DNA of 25,977 nucleotides from CBFDCQ01 sp965603355 (GCA_965603355.1 CBFDCQ010000043.1:1-25977); one strand, 5' to 3'; counted from the first letter of the stretch, positions 1 through 9,072 are shown. The notes: generated from the sequence alone by a model not told the origin. Translations and numbers: made by a program.

Positions 1-669
1 GCAATTGTAGAAAATGCAATGGTCGACCACAAACCCGTCACCATCGGCCAGGACCGGACAGTAAATGTTTAAAGCGTCCCTGTCTCCCACGAACAGACAT
101 TGCGTTACAACGAGATCCTCCAGGTCATTGCCCGCGCGGGAAACGCAGCAGTGCCAGTTGTTCTGCAGAGGGTTACCGAGGAACTTCAACCCGCGTATTG
201 TAACATGGCTGATCTTTATCTCCATGCTATAGGTTGCTGTGAGCCCGCTCAGATTGCCCGGCTGGCGTGGATCCCGCGTGGACAGTATCACCGGCATGAG
301 CGCCGGATCCCATCGCGGATCATCGGGGAGAATATCCGCCTCTATCACCAACCTGTCCTTCTCAGTGTACGGGCGCTCATTTTCGAAGACTACCGATTCA
401 GTCAGGTTGTATATTCCAGGAGCGACCTTAATGCAGGTCGGGCCGCTATCCGTACTGCTATTGACAATCTCTGCTGCTCGGCCCAGCGTTCTCAGCGGCT
501 GTTCTTTCGTGCCGGGATTGTCGTCGTTTCCATTCATGCCGACATAGAACGTAGCGTTATTGGCCGTTGACGGGTCGATGGCGAGTGCCGGCGGCGTTGC
601 GACCAGGAGAACGGCCGCCAGAAACGCTAGAACCTTGCCCAGACAGTGCGACCACACCTTTATTCTCAT
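1..669 (-). CDS. Secreted right-handed beta-helix (DUF1565/pectate-lyase-like) protein, C-terminus beyond window
   Basis: The reading frame stays open from an ATG at 669 to the left edge (223 codons visible), so only the N-terminal part is seen. A GGGAG ribosome binding site lies about 6 nt upstream. Residues 1-30 form a signal peptide (basic start, hydrophobic core near LAFLAAVLLVA, ALA before the cut). Mature residues around 41-68 read FYVGMNGNDDNPGT followed by QPLRTLGRAAEI, the usual opening of DUF1565-type parallel beta-helix proteins. Later stretches such as KISHVTIRGLKFLGN and DGFVVDHCIFYNC look like beta-helix coils. Such proteins bind or cleave acidic polysaccharides outside the cytoplasm. 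It is the last visible gene of the fucosidase/ThuA/dehydrogenase run, 54 bp after the dehydrogenase. The family call is good; enzyme activity cannot be judged because the catalytic part is missing. Confidence 0.8.
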   Translation of the reverse strand, partial: MRIKVWSHCLGKVLAFLAAVLLVATPPALAIDPSTANNATFYVGMNGNDDNPGTKEQPLRTLGRAAEIVNSSTDSGPTCIKVAPGIYNLTESVVFENERPYTEKDRLVIEADILPDDPRWDPALMPVILSTRDPRQPGNLSGLTATYSMEIKISHVTIRGLKFLGNPLQNNWHCCVSRAGNDLEDLVVTQCLFVGDRDALNIYCPVLADGDGFVVDHCIFYNC

Positions 670-723
670 CTTCGTCTCCCTGCAAATCGTCGTTAAATTC
701 GCCTGAACTGTACGGGCCAATGT

Positions 724-1749
724 TCACCGCCTCTTCTCCATCTTAATGAGCGCTTTCATTGAATTCGCTCCGGACGTCAGTTCAAGGAGCACATCAGGCA
801 ATTCTGCCAGCGGGCGTACTGACGTGATCAGCCGGTCGATTGGCAGCGAACCCTCCTGCGCAAGATTTATGGCCTTTTCAAAATCCTCGCGCTCATAGAC
901 ACGCGCGCCGCACAATCTGAGTTCCCGCAAGAAGACGCGAAACAGGTCGACCCTGGGCACCTCGCTGAAGATGCCGACGATGACGATTCTTCCTCGAGTC
1001 CTTGCCAGCTCGGTCACAACAGACGCCCCTTCAGCAGAGGCCGACACTTCGAATACCACATCGGCACCGGCGCCGTCGGTCTGCTCCTGGACAAGCGCAC
1101 GCAGATCAGCCTTCGTCGGGTCAACGACCTCCAATCCGAGGTCCCGCGCGAACTCTATTCGGAACGGGTTAATCTCGGATAACAGTACGCGAGCGCCTAC
1201 GCTACGCGCGACCAGCGCTATCAGGGTTCCTATGGGCCCGCCGCCGATGATGACCGCGTAATCTCCGGTGTTAACCTCTCCGAGCCGTACGTCGTGACAG
1301 GCCACCGAGAGCGGTTCGATAAGCGCGCCGCGGTCCAGGTCGACCCCATCGGGAAGCTTGTGGAGAGTGTGCGCTGGAACCGTACACGAATTCTGGAAAG
1401 CCCCTGGGGAATCAACGCCGATAACCTTCAAGGTATGGCATATATGAAAGTGGCCGGCGCGGCACGCGGGACAGTTATTGCACGGATCAAGAGGACGGAC
1501 AACCACCCTGTCGCCGACGCGCCACTCTTTGACGTCCGGGCCGACCTCCGCGACCACGCCCGACATCTCGTGTCCCATGACGTGCGGCACGGATACGCGC
1601 TCATCCATGTGACCTCCAAGGATGTGCAGGTCTGTGCCGCATACTCCCGCGTAAGCGACGTCGAGACGAACCTCGCCCGGACCCGGCGCTATTGCCTCTC
1701 CGTCACGAACCTTAATCCTTCTGTTTCCCTCGTAATATGCTGCCTTCAT
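724..1749 (-). CDS. Zinc-dependent medium-chain alcohol/polyol dehydrogenase
   Basis: A full-length (341 aa) member of the medium-chain dehydrogenase superfamily, sorbitol/threonine dehydrogenase-like, oxidising a sugar alcohol or similar secondary alcohol with NAD(P) in the cytoplasm. Catalytic zinc ligands are C37 and H60-E61 (in VMGHE), with E145 in the ALIEPLSVACH segment. The structural zinc cysteines C90, C93, C96 and C104 are all present. The Rossmann loop is GGGPIG at 169-174, and an acidic residue, E192, ends the second strand, which favours NAD. There is no signal peptide, unlike its neighbours. The ATG at 1749 has GAGGG about 4 nt upstream and follows the ThuA-like stop by 19 bp, so the two are probably co-transcribed. 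In this context it may oxidise a sugar released by the secreted enzymes (L-fucose is one candidate), but the substrate is not readable from sequence. Confidence 0.92.
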   Translation of the reverse strand: MKAAYYEGNRRIKVRDGEAIAPGPGEVRLDVAYAGVCGTDLHILGGHMDERVSVPHVMGHEMSGVVAEVGPDVKEWRVGDRVVVRPLDPCNNCPACRAGHFHICHTLKVIGVDSPGAFQNSCTVPAHTLHKLPDGVDLDRGALIEPLSVACHDVRLGEVNTGDYAVIIGGGPIGTLIALVARSVGARVLLSEINPFRIEFARDLGLEVVDPTKADLRALVQEQTDGAGADVVFEVSASAEGASVVTELARTRGRIVIVGIFSEVPRVDLFRVFLRELRLCGARVYEREDFEKAINLAQEGSLPIDRLITSVRPLAELPDVLLELTSGANSMKALIKMEKRR

Positions 1750-1768
1750 ATTCCCTCACGTCACACGC

Positions 1769-2812
1769 CTAGCGCATCGGCAGACCACCGTATGCCTGGA
1801 GTTTGTGGTCTGAGGGTTTCACACCCTGCTTGGCCTTATCGAAACCGAAGAAGGTCGGCTTGTACTCCCCGACAATGTTAACGTTCGCGCGGCGTTCGAT
1901 CTTATCCTCCATCCCCAGGCACCAGTAACAGGCGTTTACGAAAAGACGGCGCAGGTCCTCACTTTCAAAATCCGGCGCGGCCCCCATTGTTGTTGCAAAC
2001 ACGCGTGCAGTCTTGCTGGTGTCGCCGGTGTAGCTCTTGGTCCAGGCGACCGGCATCATTTTCTTCTCCTCGTTTGGCGGGCTGTCCGGGGTCATCCCGT
2101 TTAGCACCTGTCCCATCACCAAGGGTTTACTGTCACCGTGCAGCTTCGAGACCTCGTATACGTCCGTCGGTCCCCATATGTTCTCGCATCCACGGACAAT
2201 AGGATGATCCTTCATCCCGTCAGCGATGACACCTCGGGTACTCTCCTCTCCATGATCGCCCCAGTGGTCGACCCACTTCTCGCCAATAACCTGACGGCCG
2301 AATCCGCCTTCGAATCCCTCCGTACCGCGGCCGTATTTCTTATAGGGGCTGGTGCTGTCTCCGGGGTACCTGAACGCGTGCGTCGCGGTTCTCAACCCAA
2401 TGATCGGTTTTCCGGAGTTGATGTAATCGACAACGTACTTCATCTGCTCGTCCGGCAGATTCCGCGAGCGCGTGAAGATCACCATCAAATCCGCCGTCTC
2501 GAGGGCCTGCAGTCCGGGAATGTTGTCGGTGGTGTCCGGATGAATCTCGCCGGTCTCCTTATTGATCGCGAACAGAACGGTGCACTTGAACCCGTGCCGT
2601 TTCGTCAGGATCTTTGCCATTTGAGGCATTGCTTCCTCCGACCGGTACTCCTCATCGCCCGTGACGAACACGATGTGCCTTCCTGTGCCGGGCCCGTAGA
2701 ACCCGTCGTACACAACCCACGGGTCTTCGGGCGGCGCCTGCCCGCTCAACGGGCACGTCACGCACAATACGAGCAATGTTCCGATCAGCATCGCGCATCT
2801 CATTCTGGCCAT
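1769..2812 (-). CDS. Secreted ThuA-like domain protein
   Basis: A 347-residue protein with a ThuA-like (class I glutamine amidotransferase fold) domain. The start is set at ATG 2812 because AAGGAGG sits 7 nt upstream and a signal peptide follows at once (residues 1-25, core MLIGTLLVLCVTC); a longer frame reaching 2899 would run into the upstream fucosidase gene. The domain runs from about residue 44 (GRHIVFVTGDEEYRSEE) to 300, with GKPIIGLRTATHAF at 135-147, WVDHWGDHG at 180-188 and ESEDLRRLFVNACYWCLGME at 283-302. The last is a pattern common in secreted planctomycete-type ThuA proteins. ThuA was first linked to trehalose/disaccharide use, but the biochemical role of secreted versions is unsettled. 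It lies 47 bp downstream of the fucosidase and 19 bp upstream of the dehydrogenase. Confidence 0.85.
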   Translation of the reverse strand: MARMRCAMLIGTLLVLCVTCPLSGQAPPEDPWVVYDGFYGPGTGRHIVFVTGDEEYRSEEAMPQMAKILTKRHGFKCTVLFAINKETGEIHPDTTDNIPGLQALETADLMVIFTRSRNLPDEQMKYVVDYINSGKPIIGLRTATHAFRYPGDSTSPYKKYGRGTEGFEGGFGRQVIGEKWVDHWGDHGEESTRGVIADGMKDHPIVRGCENIWGPTDVYEVSKLHGDSKPLVMGQVLNGMTPDSPPNEEKKMMPVAWTKSYTGDTSKTARVFATTMGAAPDFESEDLRRLFVNACYWCLGMEDKIERRANVNIVGEYKPTFFGFDKAKQGVKPSDHKLQAYGGLPMR

Positions 2813-2859
2813 TTCGTTTCCTCCTTCTCCTTGTTGTGGACAACTTCTCACTGCTTCAT

Positions 2860-4341
2860 TCAGCTCTTCGCGATCTTGAAAACGTACGCATACTCGCACG
2901 GCTTTGCCTTGGGGGCGTTGATCGTCAGACCATCGTCAGTCAATGACCATTCGAGGGTCTCATCGACGCCAAGCATCGTGACAGACTTGATCTCAGACTC
3001 GGGCGTTCCCGCAAAGCTCTTGATGGTCACGGATTTGTCCGGCCAGGCAAGACAGATCGCGTACACCGCGTCGGCTTTGGCCGTAAACGCCATGTCCCGC
3101 GCGGTAAACTCCGGTTCCACGAATTCGTCGAAACCGCCGTCCTCGTACGAATTGATGAATTCGATTCGCGTATCGCCCTCTTTGGTGACCTTCCAGCTTG
3201 TCGTGCCGTAGATAGCTTCGCCGTTCACTTTGAGCCATTTGCCCATCTCGGCCAACCGTTTGACACTCTCCTCGGGGATCTTGCCTTTCTCGGTCGGGCC
3301 GACGTTGAGCAGGAAGTTGCCGCCCTTACTGGCGATATCGATAAGGTTCGCAAGCAGCACGCTCGTCGGTTTCCAGTTCGGGTTGCTCGGCTTATATCCC
3401 CAGGAATCGTTCATCGTCATGCATGATTCCCAGTCTCTGGCACCTGGCTGCCCCGGGATGGACTGCTCCGGCGTACCATAGTCGCCCATGACAAGTTCCA
3501 TCTCAGGGGTGCCGGCAGCACGATTGTTAATGATGATATCGGGGCTAAGCTTCCGGAGTAAGTCCATGACATCCCGGCCATCCTCGGGCGTCCACCAGTC
3601 GGTCCATCCGCCGTCGAACCAGATGAGACCCGGATCGTACTGTGTGACGACCTCGCGCAACTGGGCTTTCATGTACGCGACGTATTCCTTTTTCCGTTCC
3701 GTTTTCATACCGTTCATCGCGTAGACGTCCCAACCGGCCTCAGGGAGATCGTCCTCTTCGCCTGCCGCCTTCAGCCGGGCAAGCTCATCGTAGTACCTGC
3801 CATAGTTGGGAAACTGCGAGGGATGGTGCCAATCGAGAATCGAGTGGTATGCGCAGAATCGGATACCGGCCTTCTTGCACTCCTCGCTGAGCGGTTTGAA
3901 AACGTCCTTCCCGTACGGTGTCGCATCAACGATATCGTATTCCGTCTGCTTCGTGTCGAACATAGAGAAACCGTCATGATGCTTTGACGTAACTACCATG
4001 TATTTCATACCAGCTTCCTCGGCAATACGCACCCACTCGGCGGGATCGAACTCGACCGGGTTGAACTGCGACGGCAGCTTCTCGTATTCGCCCGCGGGAA
4101 TGTCCGCATGGGCCATGATCCACTCGCTGATCCCACCATAAACCTTCCCGTTCCATTCCCCTCCCGGGATGGAATAGACGCCCCAGTGAACGAACATGCC
4201 GAACCTGGCCTCGCGCCACCATCTCATGCGTGCATCACGCTGCTCCTTCGTTTCTCGGGCGGATTCGGCGGCGATTGAAACGCTTGCACACGCTATCAGG
4301 ACCGCAGTCAGTGTCCCTAACACTCTCATTCTTGCGCTCAT
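2860..4341 (-). CDS. Secreted GH29 alpha-L-fucosidase
   Basis: A 493-residue glycoside hydrolase of family GH29, expected to release terminal L-fucose from glycans by a retaining mechanism. The ATG at 4341 is preceded by GGAGG at 7 nt and starts a signal peptide (core VLGTLTAVLIACASVSIAA). The catalytic barrel begins near residue 40. RFGMFVHWGVYS (46-57) and SKHHDGFSMF (119-128) are the family substrate-binding signatures. WFDGGW (241-246) carries the expected nucleophile D243. YGTPEQ (288-293) lies where the acid/base glutamate usually sits (E292, less certain). NFLLNVGPT (342-350) closes the barrel, and a small beta-rich C-terminal domain follows to 493. Length matches the family. It is the first gene of the fucosidase, ThuA, dehydrogenase, beta-helix set. 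Confidence 0.94.
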   Translation of the reverse strand: MSARMRVLGTLTAVLIACASVSIAAESARETKEQRDARMRWWREARFGMFVHWGVYSIPGGEWNGKVYGGISEWIMAHADIPAGEYEKLPSQFNPVEFDPAEWVRIAEEAGMKYMVVTSKHHDGFSMFDTKQTEYDIVDATPYGKDVFKPLSEECKKAGIRFCAYHSILDWHHPSQFPNYGRYYDELARLKAAGEEDDLPEAGWDVYAMNGMKTERKKEYVAYMKAQLREVVTQYDPGLIWFDGGWTDWWTPEDGRDVMDLLRKLSPDIIINNRAAGTPEMELVMGDYGTPEQSIPGQPGARDWESCMTMNDSWGYKPSNPNWKPTSVLLANLIDIASKGGNFLLNVGPTEKGKIPEESVKRLAEMGKWLKVNGEAIYGTTSWKVTKEGDTRIEFINSYEDGGFDEFVEPEFTARDMAFTAKADAVYAICLAWPDKSVTIKSFAGTPESEIKSVTMLGVDETLEWSLTDDGLTINAPKAKPCEYAYVFKIAKS

Positions 4342-4542
4342 TTTCCTGCCTCCTCTGCCTTGCAGAACCGCCACGTGCCACCGCAGAAGCAGGTCGTGAG
4401 GGGGCGGAGCTGGTCACAGCTTTCACCCGACTCCTCATCGCTAATCGACCTCGACTTGCGGATTATCGACACCCTTATCGCCCTGCTGCAGACCCTTTGC
4501 TGACACCCTTGTTCGCGGGCTCCGCTAGGTTCCGAATCGTAA

Positions 4543-6663
4543 CTAATAGTCCTGCAGTGTCTCCCGCAACTCCTCGATCTTAGCTGGTGAGACAAGACCC
4601 TCTTCGTTCATGGATTCAACCTTATCTATTGCCTTTTCGGCGTCCTCTTTCCTCTCCGCTCCCAGCTTGCCAAGCAATGCGGCGTATGCAGCCCAGCATC
4701 GGGCACATTCGTGGTTTGCCAACAACTTCTTATACCAGCTCTCGGCCTCCTTCATACGTCCCGCGTTACGAAGTGCATCTGCAAGACGCCGCTGATACCG
4801 ATAGTGTCTGTCTTCATCGAGCTCCATCGCCGTCTGTGCCGCCTTAACTTGGTCGTCGTATTCCGTCAACGTCCCCAGTACGCCGGCCAGAAGATACCAG
4901 GAGTTCGGGTCATCGGGAGCTTCCTTCACAAGACGCCGCGCGTAGACTTTGGCTTCGTCGACGTCCACTTCCGACATAATGGCTACAAGGCCTGTAAGCG
5001 CGAACACGTTATCAGGCTCTATTTCGATCGCCTTCTTCAACTGGACGGCCGCCTCCTCATTCCGGCCCTTATTGCGCAAGAACCTGCCGTAGCCGGCCCG
5101 TGCCACTATGCTGTCCGGCGCGAGTTCCACTGCTTTCCGGAAGCTCGGTTCCACTACCGCGCCTGCCTGCTCTTCCATATCGTCGACGACTGCCAACCAC
5201 GCGAGCAACAACCGCGCCTGCGCAGAGTCCGGTCGGAGGCGAATAAGCTCCTGAGCCTCACCCAGGGCCTTCTGAAGGTCATCATTGACGAAGGCCTCCA
5301 GGCAGCCGATTATCGCCCCTACCGCCTGTTCTGCACCTTCAGGACCGGTGTGTGGCGCCTTGTCGGTTACTTTGTCCGGGTTGATTCCGTTTTTTTCCAG
5401 CAACGACCGAATCGAATTCACCGCCGATCCCATCAGGTTGTGAAGAAAGGTCGTCTCACCCAACTCCGCGAAATCCCATCGTGCAAAGACTCCGGTTACC
5501 TTGCCGTTGTCGGGCAGTATCATTGGGGAGCCGCTCCAGCCGGGTCCAACGAATCTGCCGCCGCCCAGCACCAGGACATCGACCCCTTCATCCATGTTCA
5601 GACGCAGAACGGGCACGTGTTCCATGAACACCGCTTCGCTCATCCGGCTATGTCCGCCCTTCTCCTCCGGAGGCGGATAAGCAGCGATGACGATCTCTTC
5701 TGCTTCAGCTACTTCCTCATCGGTTGCCAACTCAAGAGCGGGGTGTTTGTTCCATCCCGCCCGGATAACGGCAACGTCCGCGTCTTCGTCAACAGCTACT
5801 ATTTCGCCCTCGAATACGCCACCGTAATAGGGACTGATCAACAGGGGTTTGACAAGCGTCCCCTCTTGGGCGTCCTCGATGAAGTCGTTTACGCAATGTG
5901 CCGCCGTGACGATAAGCGAGCCATCTCCAACGGCAAAAGCCACACGCGTACCGTTGAACACATTGACGCTCTCTGTCGCACCCAGATATGTCACCAGCAC
6001 AATTGCCCTGGGGTCAAGCAGGTCCGGTCTGTCCGACGCAGCAATCAGTTTTCGCTTCTTTCGCTGGTTCATAAGGGCGGCGGCTTCCGCCGGCGTCTGG
6101 CCCCACTCGTCCTCAATCGAGTCGTCAGCCCCGTACGTCTGAAGCAGGGCAGCCACCCTCTTGTGACCCGCAACGGTCGCAAGGTAGAGGGGCGTTATCC
6201 CATGATTTGAATCCTTAGCGTTGATTTCCGCTCCGTTGTCGAGGAGAATCTCCGCAATTCCGGCGTGGCCTCTTGCCGCGGCCATATGCAGCGCTGTCTC
6301 GAACAGATGAATGTCGCTCCTGAGATTGACATTAGCACCGTGTTCCAGCAGCAGAGGCACAACCTTGCGGCGGCCGTGAGAGGCAGCTTCGAGAAGCGGC
6401 GTCACGCCCCTTTCGTCCTTGGCATTTACGTCCGCACCCCGCTCCAGCAGCCGTTTGACCGTTCTTACACGGCCTCGCCGTGCAGCCTCGTGCAACGACG
6501 CTTCATCGCCGCGAGCAAGACCAAATGCTCTGGATATGCGCTCAACCAGAGATGGCGCACGTGGCACTTCTTCCTGACCGACGCACGGATCGGTGTAGGA
6601 CCCGATAGCCAGCGCAAGCACCAGGATAATCCACGACAGAAGTTTAGGCCATTTCCGTCTCAC
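4543..6663 (-). CDS. Secreted ankyrin repeat, trypsin-like serine protease and TPR fusion protein
   Basis: A 706-residue three-part protein. Residues 1-29 are a signal peptide or N-terminal anchor (core LLSWIILVLALAIGSY). Ankyrin repeats span about 53-195, with GADVNAKDERGVTPLLEAASHG and two further GA-xx-N copies. A trypsin/DegP-type protease domain spans about 218-425 with the full catalytic triad visible: H256 in TAAHC, D296 in DADVAVI, and S377 in GWSGSP. About four tetratricopeptide repeats fill 445-665. The start is GTG at 6663, chosen because an in-frame TGA lies three codons upstream; its ribosome binding site is weak (GAGG, 12 nt away). The export signal puts the ankyrin repeats outside the cytoplasm, which is uncommon. 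No PDZ domain is seen, so the flanking repeats may handle substrate or partner binding (inference). It lies 184 bp after the LamG gene and 201 bp before the fucosidase. Confidence 0.9.
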   Translation of the reverse strand: MRRKWPKLLSWIILVLALAIGSYTDPCVGQEEVPRAPSLVERISRAFGLARGDEASLHEAARRGRVRTVKRLLERGADVNAKDERGVTPLLEAASHGRRKVVPLLLEHGANVNLRSDIHLFETALHMAAARGHAGIAEILLDNGAEINAKDSNHGITPLYLATVAGHKRVAALLQTYGADDSIEDEWGQTPAEAAALMNQRKKRKLIAASDRPDLLDPRAIVLVTYLGATESVNVFNGTRVAFAVGDGSLIVTAAHCVNDFIEDAQEGTLVKPLLISPYYGGVFEGEIVAVDEDADVAVIRAGWNKHPALELATDEEVAEAEEIVIAAYPPPEEKGGHSRMSEAVFMEHVPVLRLNMDEGVDVLVLGGGRFVGPGWSGSPMILPDNGKVTGVFARWDFAELGETTFLHNLMGSAVNSIRSLLEKNGINPDKVTDKAPHTGPEGAEQAVGAIIGCLEAFVNDDLQKALGEAQELIRLRPDSAQARLLLAWLAVVDDMEEQAGAVVEPSFRKAVELAPDSIVARAGYGRFLRNKGRNEEAAVQLKKAIEIEPDNVFALTGLVAIMSEVDVDEAKVYARRLVKEAPDDPNSWYLLAGVLGTLTEYDDQVKAAQTAMELDEDRHYRYQRRLADALRNAGRMKEAESWYKKLLANHECARCWAAYAALLGKLGAERKEDAEKAIDKVESMNEEGLVSPAKIEELRETLQDY

Positions 6664-6785
6664 TGTGCGTCAAACCTCGCATTCTCTGGTTCGGGTCTTG
6701 GGCGGGCAGTCTCAGAACCCTTGAGCATCCCGACGAATCAGAACTGTGCCCCTTGACCTCAATAAGATACCAACCCTGCTCGATA

Positions 6786-6810
6786 AGGGGTCCTAGCTAT
6801 TCGGACCCCT
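6786..6810. terminator. Hairpin between LamG and ankyrin-protease genes, possible terminator or attenuator
   Basis: A perfect 8-bp stem (AGGGGTCC / GGACCCCT) encloses a 9-nt loop, 38 bp past the LamG stop. On the minus strand it is followed by TTATC rather than a T-run, so it is at best a weak or Rho-assisted terminator, or an mRNA 3'-end stabiliser. Confidence 0.35.
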
Positions 6811-6847
6811 CGCGCATATTTACAGTATATCGCAAACTTCTGCGTCT

Positions 6848-8968
6848 CTACCCTACGGGACTTAGCGAAACCTTCGTCGGCTGTTTCGCCTCCTTCTTGA
6901 TCCAGACGATGAGGTGCGCGTTGCCTTCCACATCGTATTCGATACCGTACCGGAAACCCTTCCCCCTGGGGACTTCCTCGCCGTCGATCTTCAGAGCGGC
7001 ATCGCTGTCGCCCCAGTTGTTGACGACCAGCGCCAGGTTGACCAGGGGCGACTTATCGCTCGCGGCGAAATCCAGGTCGAGGCGTCTGCCCGGTCTCTTC
7101 GCGTTCAGTGTATACGCGCGCTGGGTGTAATCGTACCCGCCGTTCTCGTATGCGGAACCCGCCACGGTCATCTCCGGCGGGTTGTTCCAGGAGCGCGCCA
7201 GATCGACCAACGATTCAGCCGGTCTGTCCGTCATGCCGTAGAGCGCCGCTTCGCCGTTCGGGTTGCCCCAGCTCAACGAGGAGTGCGCGGTTCGATCCGG
7301 CGCGTTGGCGCTGCGCCCGTCGGAAATCGTCTGCGCGACCGGCCAATGGTTCCACCACGGGAAATGGGAGTAGTCGGGCCGTACCTCGAGGTTGAACACC
7401 TCGAACCCGCCGCCTTTCCTGAAGATCATGTACGGTTTGAACTTCGATTTGAAGTTGGTCATCTGAATAACCGCGCCGTCGAGATCGAACTCCGGGTAAC
7501 CATGTTCCCACGAGTACGTCTCGCTCTCGCCGTCCATGTTCACGAGGGTGCACGCCTCGAGCTCGATGTTATCTTCCGGCCGCGTGCCGGGCTCGTTCAA
7601 GAGAATCGTCTCCTGCCATCCACCGTATCCCGGTAGAACTTTTCTTATAGACACGGCGTCCGGGTAGACATAGTAATACTCGTTACCCCACTGGCCAAAC
7701 CCCGTGTTGTTGGGCACGTCCTGTTGCCGGAACGTGACGTCCATCTGCAGATACCGCCAGTTGACGACGCACCGTGCATCGTTGCTCTCGATGATCGCGA
7801 CACGCGAGCTTCTGCACTGCGTGTCGGACATATGTTCGATACATCCTGTCGGCATGGCCTCGCGCGGTCCTTGGCCCAGGAACCAGTTGTTACCCGTCTC
7901 ACGACTCTGGTCGGCCATCCATTTGCCGTTCTCCGATACCAGGCAGGCGGAATAGCGCGTTCCCCGCCAGAACATGACTTTCGTCGGATACTCGTCGAAC
8001 TGGACCACGACGTCCAAATGGTCGCCGACAGGCCAGATCGCATCCCATTCGGGGTAGAATTTCAGCCGGGTGTAATTGGCGCCGAATCTGCCGGAGGGTT
8101 TCACCGTCGGGAACCTCCGTGACGCGAACTCAGGGTCGTTCTCAGGTTTCACGGATTTGTATATTCCGGCAACTTCTTGCGCGCTCAACGCTTTGTCATG
8201 CACCTTGATCTCGTCAATGATACCGTCGAACGTGTACCGCGACGGATAGGTCGCCCAGTCCCGGATCGGCTCCGTAGGTGCCAGATCGTCCCTGTTCTTC
8301 CCGATGAGGAACCCTTTGTCCATATCGCTGTACACAACTCCTCTTTCGAACGTGAAATCGTTGTACGAGCCGGCAAGCTCGCCGTTGACGTACACTTTCA
8401 GCCCTTCTGCCGGACTGTACGTACCGACCACGTGGTGCCATTTCTGGATGTCCAGGCCGAGTTTGGTCCTGGCGTCGACTCCGGAATTGGCCTCGTGCCA
8501 GACGGATGTGGCGTCGGACATGTGGAACCCGACCCGTCCGCTTGAGTCGATGCCGAAATAGAACCCGGTGATCTTGTACTTGCCGACGGTCAAGATCGGC
8601 GCCCAGTTCCAGGGATACGCGCCCAGGGCGACCCACGACTCGATACTGATCTCTCGCGGCAGGGCACCTTCCTCTTCCTCGTCATCGGACCTTAACGGCG
8701 GCATTGCCTCGATGTAGGACGAGAACCCGTCGAACCTCATGGCAGTGCCCTTGACGCCCGGCGCGTATTTCGCCAGACCATATATGCGGCACTTCGTGTC
8801 AGTTACAACCTCCTGCGTCGTGTGCCGACGCATCCTCCGTCCGTACTGGAACTCCATATCCTTGCTGTCATCGAAGTTCCAGTGCAGAACAACGCTGTCC
8901 TGGCAATACGCGAGCGACGATACCGCTACCATCGCGCAAACAGAAAGTGCTAACAGTATTCCACGCAT
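6848..8968 (-). CDS. Secreted LamG (concanavalin A-like) domain protein
   Basis: A 706-residue secreted protein. The ATG at 8968 has GGAGG 9 nt upstream. Residues 1-22 are a signal peptide (LLALSVCAMVAVSSLAYC). Residues 25-272 form a LamG/pentraxin-like jellyroll: VVLHWNFDDS, ISIESWVALGAYPW (107-120), WHHVVGTY (177-184), LKVYVNGELAG (190-200) and FDGIIDEIKVHDKALSAQEV (247-266) are its usual strand signatures. An acidic run, DDEEEEG, lies at 95-101. The remaining ~430 residues are rich in Trp, Tyr and Asn and match no family I can name; they may be beta-sandwich or beta-propeller modules acting on polysaccharide. LamG domains bind glycans or proteins. It is transcribed away from blaI and has its own candidate promoter at 9043-9072. 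Confidence 0.85.
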   Translation of the reverse strand: MRGILLALSVCAMVAVSSLAYCQDSVVLHWNFDDSKDMEFQYGRRMRRHTTQEVVTDTKCRIYGLAKYAPGVKGTAMRFDGFSSYIEAMPPLRSDDEEEEGALPREISIESWVALGAYPWNWAPILTVGKYKITGFYFGIDSSGRVGFHMSDATSVWHEANSGVDARTKLGLDIQKWHHVVGTYSPAEGLKVYVNGELAGSYNDFTFERGVVYSDMDKGFLIGKNRDDLAPTEPIRDWATYPSRYTFDGIIDEIKVHDKALSAQEVAGIYKSVKPENDPEFASRRFPTVKPSGRFGANYTRLKFYPEWDAIWPVGDHLDVVVQFDEYPTKVMFWRGTRYSACLVSENGKWMADQSRETGNNWFLGQGPREAMPTGCIEHMSDTQCRSSRVAIIESNDARCVVNWRYLQMDVTFRQQDVPNNTGFGQWGNEYYYVYPDAVSIRKVLPGYGGWQETILLNEPGTRPEDNIELEACTLVNMDGESETYSWEHGYPEFDLDGAVIQMTNFKSKFKPYMIFRKGGGFEVFNLEVRPDYSHFPWWNHWPVAQTISDGRSANAPDRTAHSSLSWGNPNGEAALYGMTDRPAESLVDLARSWNNPPEMTVAGSAYENGGYDYTQRAYTLNAKRPGRRLDLDFAASDKSPLVNLALVVNNWGDSDAALKIDGEEVPRGKGFRYGIEYDVEGNAHLIVWIKKEAKQPTKVSLSPVG

Positions 8969-9042
8969 GCTGCATATCCTCCTTTGTTGGTTGCGGCCAG
9001 TGCCTGGCCAGATGCTCCCGACGCACCATTTAGTCGCGGACT

Positions 9043-9072
9043 ACTATAGCAACGTGGCCAGGGTTGGATCAA
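9043..9072 (-). promoter_or_regulatory. Candidate sigma70-type promoter for the LamG gene
   Basis: Reading the minus strand, TTGATC (9072-9067) and TATAGT (9048-9043) are 18 bp apart, about 75 bp upstream of the LamG start. The -10 region overlaps GACTA/CTATAG sequence (9039-9049) resembling a shortened version of the blaI operator. Confidence 0.45.

Noticed and set aside
100..570. Plus-strand open frames near the left edge
   Set aside because: The minus strand there has a continuous frame with a ribosome binding site, signal peptide and beta-helix signature, only missed by complete-ORF logic because it leaves the window.
2138..3211. Plus-strand open frame of 357 codons across the ThuA and fucosidase genes
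   Set aside because: It crosses two real genes and their intergenic gap, with no ribosome binding site and no domain.
4711..6210. Long plus-strand open frame (499 codons) opposite the ankyrin-protease-TPR gene
   Set aside because: Antisense shadow of a GC-rich coding region; the product has no signal, no recognisable domain, and the minus-strand frame encodes clear motifs.
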